DNA of 64,000 nt from Cydia pomonella. Taxonomy: Eukaryota > Arthropoda > Insecta > Lepidoptera > Tortricidae. The notes below the pieces were generated by a model that did no database searches, had not been told where the DNA came from, and saw only the letters and a list, made by a program, of their open reading frames with translations. Shown here piece after piece: positions 41,275 to 53,444 of the stretch. How positions within the stretch are numbered: the first letter of the stretch is position 1; every line of letters begins with the position of its first letter. The position numbers and the translations under genes were made by a program. The stretch covers positions 19,413,570 through 19,477,569 of the forward strand of contig NC_084720.1 in assembly GCF_033807575.1 (NCBI RefSeq). The letters run 5' to 3'.

Positions 41275-44200
41275 GCGATTGCCATTTGAGCCGCGTAAGA
41301 CATTCCTGCTCATGGAAATGTCCCTCGCAAATCTGGCTACGGATGCCGTCACAGTGGGTAGTAACGACGAAAGTGAAACTGAAGCGACACGACATTTGGG
41401 GTACTTCGATACCCAGGAACGGAGAAAATTGAAGGCTGCTATTATATTAAAGACGTTTAGTAGCTTAAAATTGGAGTATGTTTTCCAGCCACAAAGAACA
41501 AGTTACAATATAAGCTTTGGAATTACAATAGTTCGAGTACTAACAATTCGTAACACAATGAAATATGAATATAATAATAAAAAGGTATTTGTTTTACGGT
41601 GGGGCAAAGATGTTGATTAACCGCTCGTGCCAATATTGATACAAAATATTCCAAAATCGAAAAATTCGAAAAGTGGAATCTTTTGGAGCGTTGCGAGGGT
41701 TTCAAGGCACGCAGGCAAATTTTGCCACCGAGATTTTTCACCAAACCAACTCGAGGAAAATTCTAACTGTAAAATATCAACAAAATCAAACCAAATGAAA
41801 TCCATATGAACGTTTTTAAATATTAATCACTTAAAATCATAATTTAAAAGTAAATTCTACCAGCCAACCAACCAGACTACCAAAATTTTCGTCAGATTAC
41901 TTTGCCACACATGTGGAATTGTGGATAAAATGCGACTTTCCCAACCATTTTTGAACAATCAAGAGGGCCTTTACCTTTAGTGTCCCAGTTAATAAAACAC
42001 AGTTTTGTAGTTACAAGCTCTTCTACTAATAGGCAGGAAAACCTTTAACGGATTGCCGTTGTCGTCAAGTAAAGAAACCGCCCGAGCGTGGACAGCCTAA
42101 GTCTCAAAGGACTGGACATGAATACATCCTTCTATAGTTTATACCTTCAGTAAGGCAATTCAATTTCTGCTCAGATTTTCCTAGTTTCTCAGTTGGTGTT
42201 GATTTAGTGTAATCCCAATCAGACACCACAGGGCTTATAGGAAGAGGAAAACGTACAATGCTATACCGCCTATACCCAAGTTGGAAAATACAGGTCAAAT
42301 TCAGTCGCTAGCCGTGCCGACCTTGACACACATCTATATTGAGATTCTGACGCTATGTCCTTGATGATAACGGTTTGGGATCCAGAAGCAATCGCAAGGT
42401 AGATATAGGGGTGACACTGTGGGTGGGATGACAAAGGGGATAGTAGGAAGTGAATACAAAACCTGGCCATACCATATATTCACATTTCCCGAATGGTGTT
42501 AGACGAATGTTATTCTATCCCACACAAAGAGAACTACCGCTTGAAAAATGGAGCAAATAAGCAGGTTTTCTTTAAAACCTGTTTGAAAAGTGACAACTTG
42601 ACAAGTCGCCGCATATGAATGAACATGTGCGTGTCCATCCACTTAATATTATTCCCTAAACAGAAACAACCAGAGACAGTCAAGTGTTGCATCTTTGTGT
42701 TTCGCAAAACTGGTTATAAAACTGGCATATTAATGACCGTAGAACGCTACAAATACAGTTAAACAACGCATGACTGCGAGGATTTCGCGGTTAAGGAGTT
42801 CTGGCTCGCAAGCCAACATAATAAGATTCGCAATCGTGTGTCAGCATTGCGACCAGCGCGAACTTGACCCGCGTTTGATTGGCTTCGACCCACATCAGTT
42901 GCTAATTTGTGGACACGGTGAAAAGCCTAAACAAATATCGGATTCAATGGAATTATGCAAAACAACAGTCTGTATAAAGCGGATTGCCTTTGAGAAAATA
43001 GTGTTAAAAGGTTCTGAATGAGGAATCAACAAACTTATTTTTTTTAAATCATTGGTGTTGGTGGACCACAGAATTTAATTTGCTATTAGACATCTTTTGT
43101 GTCACTTGAATCCATACGCGTCCTCGTCATTTTACGGTATTCTTGACCCCTCCCTCTTGCACGTCTTTATATATAGTATTATAGTTCCGGTGAAAAAACA
43201 CATTGGCAATTATTGGCCGGAATGCAAACAAGGCAAGTTCGAGGAGCTCGGGGAAGTTAAAAATACATGAACGGAGACATCGAGTCTGGCCGGTGCAAGA
43301 GTCGCGAGACTGCAAAAATTGCCAATCTGCCAACAATGCCAACTGGTGACGGTGATGGAATAACAATATCTTTAACTAATGCAGTATGAGTTGTATATCA
43401 ACTTCCTGTACTGCAGTGTTATTTGATTTATAAGATTGGGAGTAAATAAAAAATATTTGTATTGCTATTTACTGGCTCCTATTGTTTGATTTATGTTTCG
43501 TTTCATGTATTTTTAGAAATAAGTCAGCTAGTCTCCAGTTTAAACATTTAACAACTGATGTGTTTAGAATATGACGTGTTGCTGGAGGATAGTCATGTTG
43601 CTTCTCATCTACGGGACAATATACTTACCGTGGCTAAATGATAACTAAATTATGACTAATTTCACCTCGTACGAAAATACGCTGAGGTTCGATACGAGGT
43701 GACCAATAATTCTGAAATCTATAAATACGCTGTACCAAGTTACCAACCCTTCGATAAATGTATTATCGGCGCTTCGCCCAACAAATACTAACGGCAACAC
43801 TCTTAGCTGACCATGGGTAGAGCTTATACCGTTGCTATAAGGCTTACGATTGGTCACAACTGTGTCGACTATAATACACGTAACATATGCCGGGTAGCAG
43901 GAATACCATAATATTTACCTGTAACAAGAAGATTAAAAATATAAACACATTTTCGATAATGTGACATCAAAATAAAATGTTTATTCACAAAATATATCAA
44001 CAGAAGTGGAAATAGAGAGTCAAAAAGAAGAAATTTATGATACTGATTAAATAAACAAACAAGACTAGTCAGAAAAAGGTATAATCAATCGTAATAACGA
44101 AAGTATTCGAGCTATAGGCTTCTATAGAATATCGTGTTACATGTTTAACAAAAACAAATGACGCAATTAAATGTATAAATTGATCGTAAAGATAATTCAG

Positions 44201-44413
44201 AACGTTGCTATTCTGGTATTGATGAAACGAAGAAAGACCACCGGAGATTATTTCCGTAGCGACCAAACGAAGTGGACTATAAATACGACGAGAATTTGAT
44301 AGAGAACGACAGTTTTGCGCATTCTACGAAACCTAATTACCCGACGCGGGCGCCAGAAATGCCTGGATTCCTGCCTACTATTTTATTTTCCAGAACTACT
44401 TGAGTTGTTTCTT
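41275..44413. other. No recognised feature
   Basis: About 3.1 kb. The longest plus frame is 113 codons (41279-41620), beginning next to the mariner and without domain similarity. The block at 43240-43370 (gagacatcgagtctggccgg, then tgccaatctgcc) is GC-richer but not coding in any frame I can identify. Confidence 0.4.
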
Positions 44414-44560
44414 TTTGGAAGCGCTGGTGACCTAGCGGTAAGAGCGTGCGACTTGCAATTCGGAGGTCGCGGTTTCAAACCCCGGCTCGTACTGATGAGT
44501 TTTTCGGAACTTATGTACGAAATAGCATTTGATATTTACCAGTCGCTTTTCGACGAAGAC
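44414..44560 (+). mobile_element. tRNA-derived SINE, second family
   Basis: The head agcgctggtgacctagcggt, then aagagcgtgcgacttgcaat (A box region) and gcggtttcaaaccccggctc (B box). The body tgagtttttcggaacttatg, then atagcatttgatatttacca, then gtcgcttttcga breaks off there. It is a familiar high-copy lepidopteran SINE. Acceptor stem pairing is absent, so it is not a tRNA gene. Confidence 0.88.
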
Positions 44561-47088
44561 TTGAGTTGTTTATTTTTGCTTTGGGTGGCACTAACGTTAC
44601 AATTTAAAATAAAGACTATATAATTAAACAGTGGAATAGAAATATTCAATTTAGAAAGAGCAGATATATAGATAAAGATCGATGAAACATAAACAAAATT
44701 TTGAATGTGTACAACCTAATGAACACAAGAGTCTCAAGACTGGCTTTAAAGTTTTTGTAAATGTATCTACTATATAAGAATTGATTTCATTCTATAGGAG
44801 CAAAAAACATCTTTGGATCTTATGTACAACATAAATTACATTTTTATCATAAATAAATATCGATGAAAGGCCTTCCAATTTAGCTACCTATCGTCCTTCA
44901 CAAATTTCCAAAAATCAACTACCGAAAAGGAGCGAGTAACTCATGATGCGTTATCCGTGAATCATATTTTAAGCCCCCAAGACATAAATTTGAGGGGCAA
45001 TGTGCTGAAGCCTCCTCCCCCCTCACCGGGAGAGGGGCGGTCAAGGCCCCAGCAACTAGGGCGCTGAAAGGCGAGATAACTGCACAATTCACCTGCTTAG
45101 CTGTATAATGTCACGGCGAAATATTCGGATTTTGGAGCACATTCGGCCTATTGTTGGGTATTGGTCGTGTCTGGATAAATATTTGCGAACTAAATTTTGA
45201 CAAGAACCGGGCTTTTCATGAGCTGTTAGCAAATAAATACTTACCTCGGTCCGTAACTGTTATTTTGATTAGGTAAGCTGTTGAGCATTTGTTTTAGGCA
45301 TATAGCTTGGTAGCTCAGAACACGGATTTAATGACGCTTAACAAAACACTTATGTAGTTATGTCCACAGTAAAAATACCCTTTTTACATTATGAATTGAT
45401 TGACTTTACATACGGTTATTAGAACGCACCATCGACAGAGATAACAGGCCATTCGTAAACCTTATTCCTCCGAGTTAACATACACTTATGTGTTGCAGTT
45501 TGTATGACCAGCCTGAAAACTACATCAGGTTAAAGTACCCTCTTACATTCACGAATCCACTCATTCTTGACTTCGTGACTTGACCAAATCTACTTGTTTA
45601 TTGACCATATAATTCCGTGCAGAAGAGAGCTCCCCGCGTGGTGCAAGCAGGGAAAGTTGTTTACGCAGTCGCTTCTGACACCGTTAACTCGAGGTATTCA
45701 TATTTCCCCTCTGACGAAAGCGGGGAAATGGAATAGACGATAAGCCACTTTGTTTTTATTTGGAAACTTGTGGAAGAAGCGTTTGGTAAACATTGGGGAA
45801 CGGAAGTAGATTCGGGAACAAACATCTAACTACTAAGTACATAATTAGGGCTAGATTGTTCGAAACTTGGGTTAATCAACTTTCTGGAAATGATAGTTAG
45901 TTCAGCATAACACTGCAAGTTTAGGAGTCAGATTGTACGAACATACTAAGACCTGTTTATTGATAAAGGGTTTCAAAATGATTAATGTTGCTTTTGGCTT
46001 GTCTTTAAATAAATATACAGTAGAATGCTTTATAATTGTTATCGAGCATACGATCCCAGTTAACCCAGAAACATCAAATCATATTTCCCAAATAGGCCCG
46101 ATAGGACGCCAACTACTGATTTCCACTATGAAACTAGGTCACTCTTTGTACCTTTAAACAATTTTCAGATTATGATATGACGCAATATCAAGTACAAGGT
46201 TAACGTTGAGTGAAACAACAATAGTATATTACTTAACATAACAACAAACATAAATAACACCTATCCTGACTTCCGTATTTTTGTAATAATGCAAATACAC
46301 CATCAAAACATTCGAACTGCTATCAGGTATGCATACTAAATGGTATCTTTTCACAACGCATCAGAGTTTATAATGGAATGGGTGTCGAGACGCGCGGGCG
46401 ACAGGCAAGGCCAAATGTGAATAGGCAGTTCAAAGGAAACTAGACTTAAAGAGAACTGCCTTAGGAGTTGTTTCAGGTTGTTTGTGAGCGAGGGGAGTGG
46501 GGCAACACGTGGCAGCCGACCCGCCGCGCCGAGCTTGACCCAGTTGCTAGATGCACCATTTCGGCCGCTCGCATCAAGCAAGGACAGCCCTTTAGCATCG
46601 ATTCTGTGGCCCTCTGTGGCTTTGTTGTTGGATGCTCAATCCCGGCCTTTGGGGCTTGTTGACTCGAGACAAAAGATGCTTCGTTGCTAAGCGGTACAGA
46701 AAGCCGTAAATTTATTATCATGATAGGGAAAAAACAATTCGTTCGCACAGCATTCATGTGGATGATTGAATTTGAAAAGTCCTTCAAAATGTTACACTCT
46801 ACAAATACCTAACTAACCACATATTTTAACGTAGACATGTTATTTTTGAATGATTGACCTATAGGTGAATTTTGTTACGGAAAATACGGATGATGCCCCA
46901 TGCAATTTTGACAAATCCTGCTATATGCATTTAGTTTATGGATTGGTTTAGTTAATAAATCATTTGGGTCATCTACAGTCTCAAATGTCTCAATAGACAA
47001 GCCTTTAGTTCAGCAAACAATGAAAATAATCAATCGTCATTATCTTCAAAGAAAGTTTATCGATTACGGCATTGAAAATGTAGGAAAT
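44561..47088. other. No recognised feature
   Basis: About 2.5 kb. GC-rich patches at 44990-45070 and 46380-46660 carry only frames without similarity (up to 104 codons, 46473-46787). Confidence 0.4.
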
Positions 47089-47295
47089 TTAAGGGCCTGT
47101 TTCACAAAGTCTGAGTTAAGTATTGGCTAGCTAATTAACAAATACATCAACTGCCAGATGAAACTACCTTAAGCTGTAAAGGTATTTATCTACCAGTTAA
47201 GCTTATTTAACGATTGTGAAACTCCAACGATGACTTTATTTATCAGATAAGCAAGTAACTTATTTAGGACTTGAACATTGTAAAGCAGGCCCTTA
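47089..47295. mobile_element. MITE, taagggcctgtttcacaa TIRs
   Basis: The left end taagggcctgtttcacaa and right end ttgtaaagcaggccctta are inverted with few mismatches. It is about 207 bp, with further inverted matches inside (gttaagtattgg versus tcctaaataagt). It is non-coding. Confidence 0.78.
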
Positions 47296-47592
47296 CTCTT
47301 ACGGGAAGCCTTCAGGTTTAAAAGAGCATCAGGAAATTAAATATACGTACTTTGAATTATTTCAGTAGAGATGCAAGAATATCAAGAAATTTTTTCGTGT
47401 CGACGTAGTAGCAATACCTACTAGAATAGTATTTATTAGAAGTTCAACAGTACGAGTACAAAACTTCGTGACGTTCTTAAGCCTTTATGTTAGTTTTCCT
47501 TTGTCTTTGTAGTTACCTTCGCGGTTTCTAAGTATAGGCTTATTTTCATTTCTCCGTCTGTCTTGAGTTTGATATTTCATTATTCGCAGGCC
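47296..47592. other. No recognised feature
   Basis: AT-rich spacer between the MITE at 47089 and the LINE at 47593, bordering the 5-prime truncation point of the LINE. Confidence 0.4.
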
Positions 47593-48304
47593 GCAGCCCT
47601 ACAATTCGTAGCGTAGCTACTTGAACGAACTCAATAGTCTAATAATAGCGTGGAACCCATACTATCAAATTTACATTGATAAAATAGAGATGGTGCAGAA
47701 GAAATTCCTTCGTTTTCTGAATTTTAAAATGAAGAGTCCACGTTGTTCATACGCTGATCTTTTGATCAGGTATAATATGCTTTCTCTGGAGAACCGACGT
47801 GCCGTTGCTGACGCAGTGATGCTGCGCAACATCTGTGTAGCCGATGTAGACTGCCCGCAGCTCCTCGCAGCCTTACAGTTCCGCACTCCGCAGAAGTTGA
47901 CCAGGTCCAAACACTTATTTAGCTTACCGATTACGCGTTCCAACTCAGGCAAACGGGCTCCTATACACAGAATTTGTGACCACCACAACAAGTTACTTTC
48001 AAATGTAGATTTATTCTCATGCTCCCGTGCCTCATTCAAGGCTGCTGTGACAAAATTGTACAAAATAAAACAATAAGAAGTAGGATTCGTTGTAAATGCA
48101 TATAGATTTTGTAGCGGAAATGGTTAAATTGGAGTTTGCATGTTGCTAGGTTTACATTCTGATACCACTTATGTTCTCAGTGAGATATATTTAAGGAATC
48201 ATCATAATCTATACTGTACTAGTTACGTATACACTGTCTATATTGTTCTTGACTTGTATGCTTCTGTTTTATCTCCTTGTAATAAAATAAAATAAAATAA
48301 AATA
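47593..48304 (+). mobile_element. 5-prime-truncated LINE (jockey/CR1-like): RT ORF end and 3-prime UTR
   Basis: A 151-codon frame (47621-48076) contains IIAWNPYYQIYIDKIEMVQK, then KFLRFLNFKMKSPRCSY and RRAVADAVMLRN, the segment after the reverse-transcriptase fingers seen in jockey-group LINEs (WNPYY, ID-IE-VQ-KFLRFL). It keeps an open frame to its natural stop. The 3-prime UTR runs to an (AAAAT)n tail at 48285-48304. The 5-prime part of the element, including the catalytic domain, is absent. Confidence 0.88.
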
Positions 48305-48562
48305 GTACGAGTAGAGAAAGGGAAAATTACAATTTGTCATTTTAAGTACGAATTAGTTTTGTTTTCTGCATATAAGGACTGCAAAAATTTGTTGGTTAGA
48401 AGTATATAGTACCGTATGAGAGTTGAGTCTAAATTTAAGGAGACTTTGAAGAGATCGCGTTTTTTAAAGGACTGAAACATTTTAATGAGACTGAAAAGGA
48501 CTGGTCTTAATAATGCATGACTCTGTAAATTTTTTTTTCTAAATAAAGCATTCTGGCCTCTA

Positions 48563-48625
48563 ATATCCAATTCCCCGTACGTCCAGTCTCCGTATGTCCA
48601 TTGCCCCGAACGTCCAGTCCCCGTC
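48563..48625. repeat. Short minisatellite, ccccgtacgtccagt
   Basis: There are three and a half imperfect 15 to 20-bp units: ccccgtacgtccagt, ctccgtatgtccatt, gccccgaacgtccagt, ccccgtctgg. Confidence 0.7.
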
Positions 48626-48679
48626 TGGTACATTCATTTTACATTTAATTCGCCAAACATAGTGTTTGAAACTCCAGAG

Positions 48680-48840
48680 TTCCAAATGGCCGAAGACCGT
48701 CTGGACGCCCTAGGTACCGCTGGAGAGATGAAGTGCAAAAAGCATTTACATCAATGGCAAAAAGACCTTAGCGAACTCGGCGCCGTCGACTGGACAGAAA
48801 CGGCTTTGGGTCGCTGCGCCACAGCAGTAAGTAAGTAAAC
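48680..48840 (+). pseudogene. RTE-type LINE, C-terminal ORF relic
   Basis: One plus frame gives GRRPSGRPRYRWRDEVQKAF, the GRP-RWRDEV motif that follows the RT in RTE elements. A later segment encodes VDWTETALGRCATA. A TAG and a frame change separate them. It ends in taagtaagtaa. It shares the final tgggtcgctgcgccaca with 25870-25962. Confidence 0.75.
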
Positions 48841-49010
48841 ATAGTGTTTATTGGCGAATAATGCACTCACTTTCAATACACTTAATTAACATGCAAGCTG
48901 ATGGTTCAGTTAAGTTTTCTCCTGTTTTCTTTACAGATCGCATGGCTCAACCGATTGTCGTTAAATTTTGTAAGAATTTTCTTTGATGATACAGATTTTA
49001 TTTTCTGAAA

Positions 49011-49062
49011 ATGGCGGAGTCATGGGACTTTGCGAAGTCTACAGCTCACACAGCCAGATATA
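49011..49062 (+). repeat. Short dispersed repeat shared with 63823-63862
   Basis: Shared blocks are gagtcatggg and gtctacagctca, separated by similar ttcgc-type bases. Confidence 0.5.
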
Positions 49063-49069
49063 ACTGACA

Positions 49070-49132
49070 CTGCAGAGATAACTGACCCTGCTGCATATAA
49101 ACTTGTTTGCAGGGGGCCAGTTATCTCTGCAG
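49070..49132. repeat. Hairpin with ctgcagagataact arms
   Basis: The left arm (49070-49093) and right arm (49109-49132) pair perfectly over 15 bases and partly further through the ccctgc/gcaggg section. The loop is about 15 nt. It may be a short foldback MITE. Confidence 0.75.
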
Positions 49133-49394
49133 CTTACTCTATATGCGGAAACAGTAATAGCGGTAGGTTTCGTAAGCTAGGGACCGTGACCCGGCTCCGT
49201 CCGCGGCGCCCTTCGCTCCCACTCGGTTACTTTTCATTAGGCCAGTAGCGAGTTGATTTGATCATAGCGTGTAATAATCAAACTATTAGGAGTGATTGCG
49301 ACAGAGGCTCAGTATTGGTTTGATGCAGGTGCAATTGAATTGACGTAATATAAATATTACGAGAAATAAACGAAATGCCTAAACTAACCTAGCC

Positions 49395-49516
49395 TGCCTA
49401 GGTTAACTGGAAGAGATCCCTGAAAGGAATAAGTTCGCCTTAGTACAAATGATGTATGTTCTGTCCTGTTTTATGTTTCTTTCTGTACAATACAGTGTTT
49501 TACTACTACTACTAAC
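49395..49516 (+). mobile_element. LINE 3-prime tail ending (ACT)n
   Basis: It reads taggttaactggaagagatc, then ataagttcgcc, then ttctttctgtacaatacagt, then a tactactactac tail. The same family is truncated at 3118-3166. Confidence 0.72.
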
Positions 49517-50055
49517 TTAATGTGTCCGCCGCTCCGCCAGTGTGAGATTATGTATAAAGTGCATGTAAAAGTTAGCCAGCCAGCCATAGAGAGCCCTACT
49601 GCGAATACGGAACACCGAAACTTCTTTTTTTGCCTCTACATCACTCGAATATCCAAGACCGACATAAACTAACATTAGTTTTTATAAAAAAAAAAACGCT
49701 AGGTAAATGTATAAATGTCGGCAAGGTGAAATCCTTATGTGATATTTACATACAATGCATGAAATATTATTATTTTTATTGATTAATCATTAGAAATGTT
49801 TATATTTAGATATTTTACCCTCAGAGACAAATCAATGACAAGTCATCTACGAATTTTATGTATACTTAAGTATAATATAAAATTCACTAAACACTTCATG
49901 TATATTAAGTATTTATCATTATCTACTGCAATAAAAGAATGCATTAATAGATTAATACTGTGCTGGACAGAAACAAGCTAAAAAATATAGTGTATCTTAT
50001 CACCAGTGCAGTAAGGTTTAAAATGGCACCCATTTAAACACGAGTAAATTGATGA

Positions 50056-50420
50056 ATCATTTGAATGCAAGTAACCCGAAGCTAGGGTATACAATACAAT
50101 AGTCTTTATTGCACACCTTACATAGTTTACAATAAATGTACAGAAACATAAACAAAGACAATTGGAAGAGGTAACAACAGGCGGTCTTATCGCTCAAGAG
50201 CGATCTCTTGCGGATTGGAGACATCCTTTGGGTATCGGAGACAATAAAAATAAAATATACGGTAGGTAGCGCAAAGCAAAATATTAAAAAACCAAACAAC
50301 ACAAAACATAAATAAACATACTTAAATAAGTATAATCATAAACGTACATAGACAAACATAAAAACTAATACATATATTTAAATAAAGAAACAACAGTGTC
50401 ATTAATGAAAACTATGGAAG
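50056..50420 (-). mobile_element. LINE 3-prime UTR ending TATTGTATTGTA
   Basis: The minus strand ends TAAGGTGTGCAATAAAGACT, then ATTGTATTGTATACC, preceded by CGATAAGACCGCCTGTTGTT and ACCTCTTCCAATTG. This is a familiar lepidopteran non-LTR 3-prime UTR. It has no coding part. Confidence 0.75.
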
Positions 50421-50446
50421 AGGAAGATAGTATTCCTTAAGGTTAT

Positions 50447-50795
50447 GTTTTTTTTTTTTTTTTTTATACTACGTCGGTGGCAAACAAGCATACGGCCCGC
50501 CTGATGGTAAGCAGTCTCCGTAGCCTATGTACGCCTGCAACTCCAGAGGAGTTACATGCGCGTTGCCGACCCTAAACCCGCCCCCCCTCGATGAGCTCTG
50601 GCAACCTTACTCACCGGCAGGAACACAACACTATGAGTAGGGTCTAGTGTTATTTGGCTGCTGTTTTCTGTAAGGTGGAGGTACTTCCCCAGTTGGGCTC
50701 TGCTCTAGATCTGGAATGACATCCACTAGCTGTGCCCTACCACACAAAGCCAGATGACATTCACAATGCCCGTACCTCTCTTTCTTTTCGTATGT
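50447..50795 (-). mobile_element. LINE 3-prime end, longest copy of the poly(T)-headed family
   Basis: It has T18 at 50449-50466, then tactacgtcggtggcaaaca, tacggcccgcctgatggtaa and cgcctgcaactccagaggag as at 32028, and continues further with gaacacaacactatgagtag and gacatccactagctgtgccc. Insertion orientation is minus. A perfect palindrome follows 16 bp beyond. Confidence 0.78.
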
Positions 50796-50810
50796 AAGTA
50801 AATGTCAATA

Positions 50811-50854
50811 ATGTGATAAAATAAACAGTAGATCTACTGTTTATTTTATCACAT
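50811..50854. repeat. Perfect 44-bp palindrome without spacer
   Basis: Centred on agatct: the left half ends ataaacagtaga and the right half begins tctactgtttat. All 22 positions per arm pair. It could form a cruciform or a hairpin transcript. It is not a member of any repeat seen elsewhere here. Confidence 0.95.
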
Positions 50855-53159
50855 CACAATGTTTATCCCTCGTATCACCACATTGTGTAGTTATGCTTTT
50901 AATACATACTGATATGATAAATGCGAAAGTAACTGTATACCTGTCTGTTATCTGTTCACGGCTAAACTGCTGAACATACATATTTCATTAAAAATGTAGA
51001 ACCTGTAGGAAGCTTGGGGATGGTCATAGGCTAGTTTATCCTTGGAAATCCATCCCCTTTTTCTTTTAGACTTTCGCAACTGCAAATTCTGGACGTATAA
51101 TGACATCGTGTCTAGGTAACATAAGGAATGGTCTAGAATCAGAAGGCCGATGAGCTTTTCAACCTTGCCAAAGACCGGAAGAAATATACGGAGCTGACTG
51201 CAGTGAAAGAGAGAAGAGAGAATATTTCGCAATCCCCTTATAGAGGCGTCGCAACCCGGCGTTGAAAAAGCGTGGATAATGTAATGTAACATCAAGTATG
51301 CACAAGTTATGAGCGAAGCGCAACAATAAATATAGTTTTAAACAATGTAACGAGCGCAAGAGAACAATGCATATTCAATCGTTCAAATGGCGCAGAACGA
51401 ACGCCTATCCTGTGGTTGCTTCGATACAATATGGCCTTTGTTGAAGTAAACTTACTCATCTTTGCCAAACCGTGCCAAACATTACTTAGCCCCGGTTTGT
51501 AAAATGGCAGTGATTAACATAAACATTAACAAAACTTTAAATTAAATTAACTTTAATCATTAGTTAAAGATCGACTATTTAAATGATGAACCTTAGACTC
51601 TCGTTAAATTTCAAGGACTGAAACCTTCAATCAATGCTTATGCGTACCGTTGTCAACTTTGACAAAAGACAGAATGAGGGCAACACCATTCATCGGTTTA
51701 AGTGCAGACATCACTATGCAAATACTGCCGTGTCCCATCGCTGGTGTCGTGGCTTCCATCCAACTGTCAGATCGGTTTCGAGCGCAAACAGCCACACTCA
51801 ATATCTAACTAATAATTGTGATTCCCTAATTAAATATTGTCCTGGTGTTTTTGTATGTTGTATTTAAAGTGTCCTGGTGTTTTACTCTAATAGTACTTAA
51901 CAAGTAGGTAACTGTAAGAACAGAAAGAACACAGATCTCGACTCGAGAGTCGTCGACCTCAAATTGCAGCAGCCGAAAACAGTACTTAGAATCTTTTAAT
52001 AAAAGGTTCAACTTTTAAGTAAGACGTCTGGCTGAAGCGCATAACTCCTCTTAACTCTTGTTGGGGTGGTAAAAGTCCCATTTTTCCCGTTCGCCCGACG
52101 CAGCGAGGGGCTAATTGGCTCCGTAATAGGATAGACTCCAGTAATGCTCTCATAAGCTGATCAGCTCGCTCGTTAATGCTTTACTGTTCGCAGATCCCGC
52201 GTACAAATACAAACCTCGTTTCATTTAAATTATAAAAGAAAAAGATTTCCATTATTCGACAACGTCACGTCAAAAATTCTAGACATAAGCTTTGACTTTG
52301 ACCCTCTGTTAGTATTATTTCCTTGCCAGAATAATTTCGCCTATTGAGCGCTAAGGAGGTTTGAACTATTGTCCTTCCCTGGAGTCCCTCTTTAATTAAT
52401 ACAGTTAGAAAAAGTCGAGTAGACTGTCTCGCAAGCGAGATACTGTCGCGCCACTTCTGTGGTAGACCTACTGGTTTGTAAACGGATTTTTTAGATAGCC
52501 CAACAAATCTTTACCGAAAAAAGTAGATAAAACAATATTCGTACGCACGTTATAAATAAAACAATCGTCTACAATAGATAACCTAATAACATTTCGATAT
52601 CACTTATCAGTTGACAATCAACACTAATAATTTGAACAATTACGACTATTTACGACCCAGACAACGAGACGTGTCTGCAAATTAAATTTCTGGAGTTCTT
52701 TACATTTCGGAATATTTCTATGTAGAAAATTTCAAACTCGTTCTTAGGCGTTCCATTCTTCCATTACACTTATCGATTGACAATCGACAGAGCAACTGTA
52801 ATGTGAACAATTAGGACCCAGACGGCGAGACGTGGCCCGTTGGCGTTCCAGTACACTCAACACTTTGATTGACCATAGATGGTCCTTATATGTTTGCAAT
52901 AAGGTCTACAAATCGTCAGTTAACAGTGTGCACTTGAGCTGATGGTGATGGCTCATCAGTTGAACGAGACAATGGACTTGCAGATTTCCTCGCAGTTAGT
53001 CATTTGAAGTTTGGACAGGAAGGGACAAGAGTCAAAAATATTAGAGTAGTTTAGACCGCTTATGCAACGCTAAAAGGGATGGGTCTTACTAAAGTGTATA
53101 AACACTAACTAATGTAAACAAAGTGCTTGTAAAAAAATACAATTTTTTTTAAATCACGG
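50855..53159. other. No recognised feature
   Basis: About 2.3 kb. The longest frame is 115 codons on the minus strand (50948-51295), without domain similarity. Short similar blocks at 52590-52640 and 52770-52830 (atcagttgacaatcaac, atcgattgacaatcgac, then agacgtg) hint at a diverged local duplication. Confidence 0.4.
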
Positions 53160-53282
53160 ATCACGGTCAATCACTGAGCAAAGCCAGTTTGGACAGACAA
53201 ACAGACTGACTACGACTAGTGTGAGTGAGTGAGTGCGACTAATAACTAGTTGACTACGGAACCCTAAAAAGGTTTTCACTAA
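53160..53282. mobile_element. Terminal fragment of the gggttccgtag family
   Basis: It ends ttgactacggaaccctaaaa, the inverse of the family start, preceded by ttggacagacaaacagactg (inverse of the gtctgtctgtcc block). A (GTGA)n run lies at 53219-53236. Confidence 0.6.
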
Positions 53283-53421
53283 GAAAATATGTTTATAGTA
53301 TATTCTAAACTCTAAATTCAACGTTTATACAAGACGCAACAAATAGAAGAACACTTTCGCAAAGCTCGGCAACTCGACAGAAGCAAATTTATTGGAAAAA
53401 TTTGCGGTCAGACGGTTTTCA

Positions 53422-53444
53422 GACGGACGGACGGACGGACGGAC
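53422..53444 (+). repeat. (ACGG)n microsatellite
   Basis: More than five tandem acgg units. It may mark the gtccgtcc block of another eroded gggttccgtag element. Confidence 0.9.

Noticed and set aside
41279..41620. 113-codon plus frame beside the mariner
   Set aside because: It begins at the edge of the transposon flank without a motif. Not supported as a gene.
44414..44500. tRNA gene
   Set aside because: A and B boxes are present but the acceptor stem does not pair and the known SINE body follows. Annotated as a SINE.
46351..46787. GC-rich block with frames of 64 to 104 codons as a gene
   Set aside because: Open frames on both strands overlap extensively and none shows a domain. It may be a degenerate repeat.
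50811..50854. Bacterial-style terminator
   Set aside because: The context is a eukaryotic genome and the palindrome has no loop. Treated as a structural palindrome.
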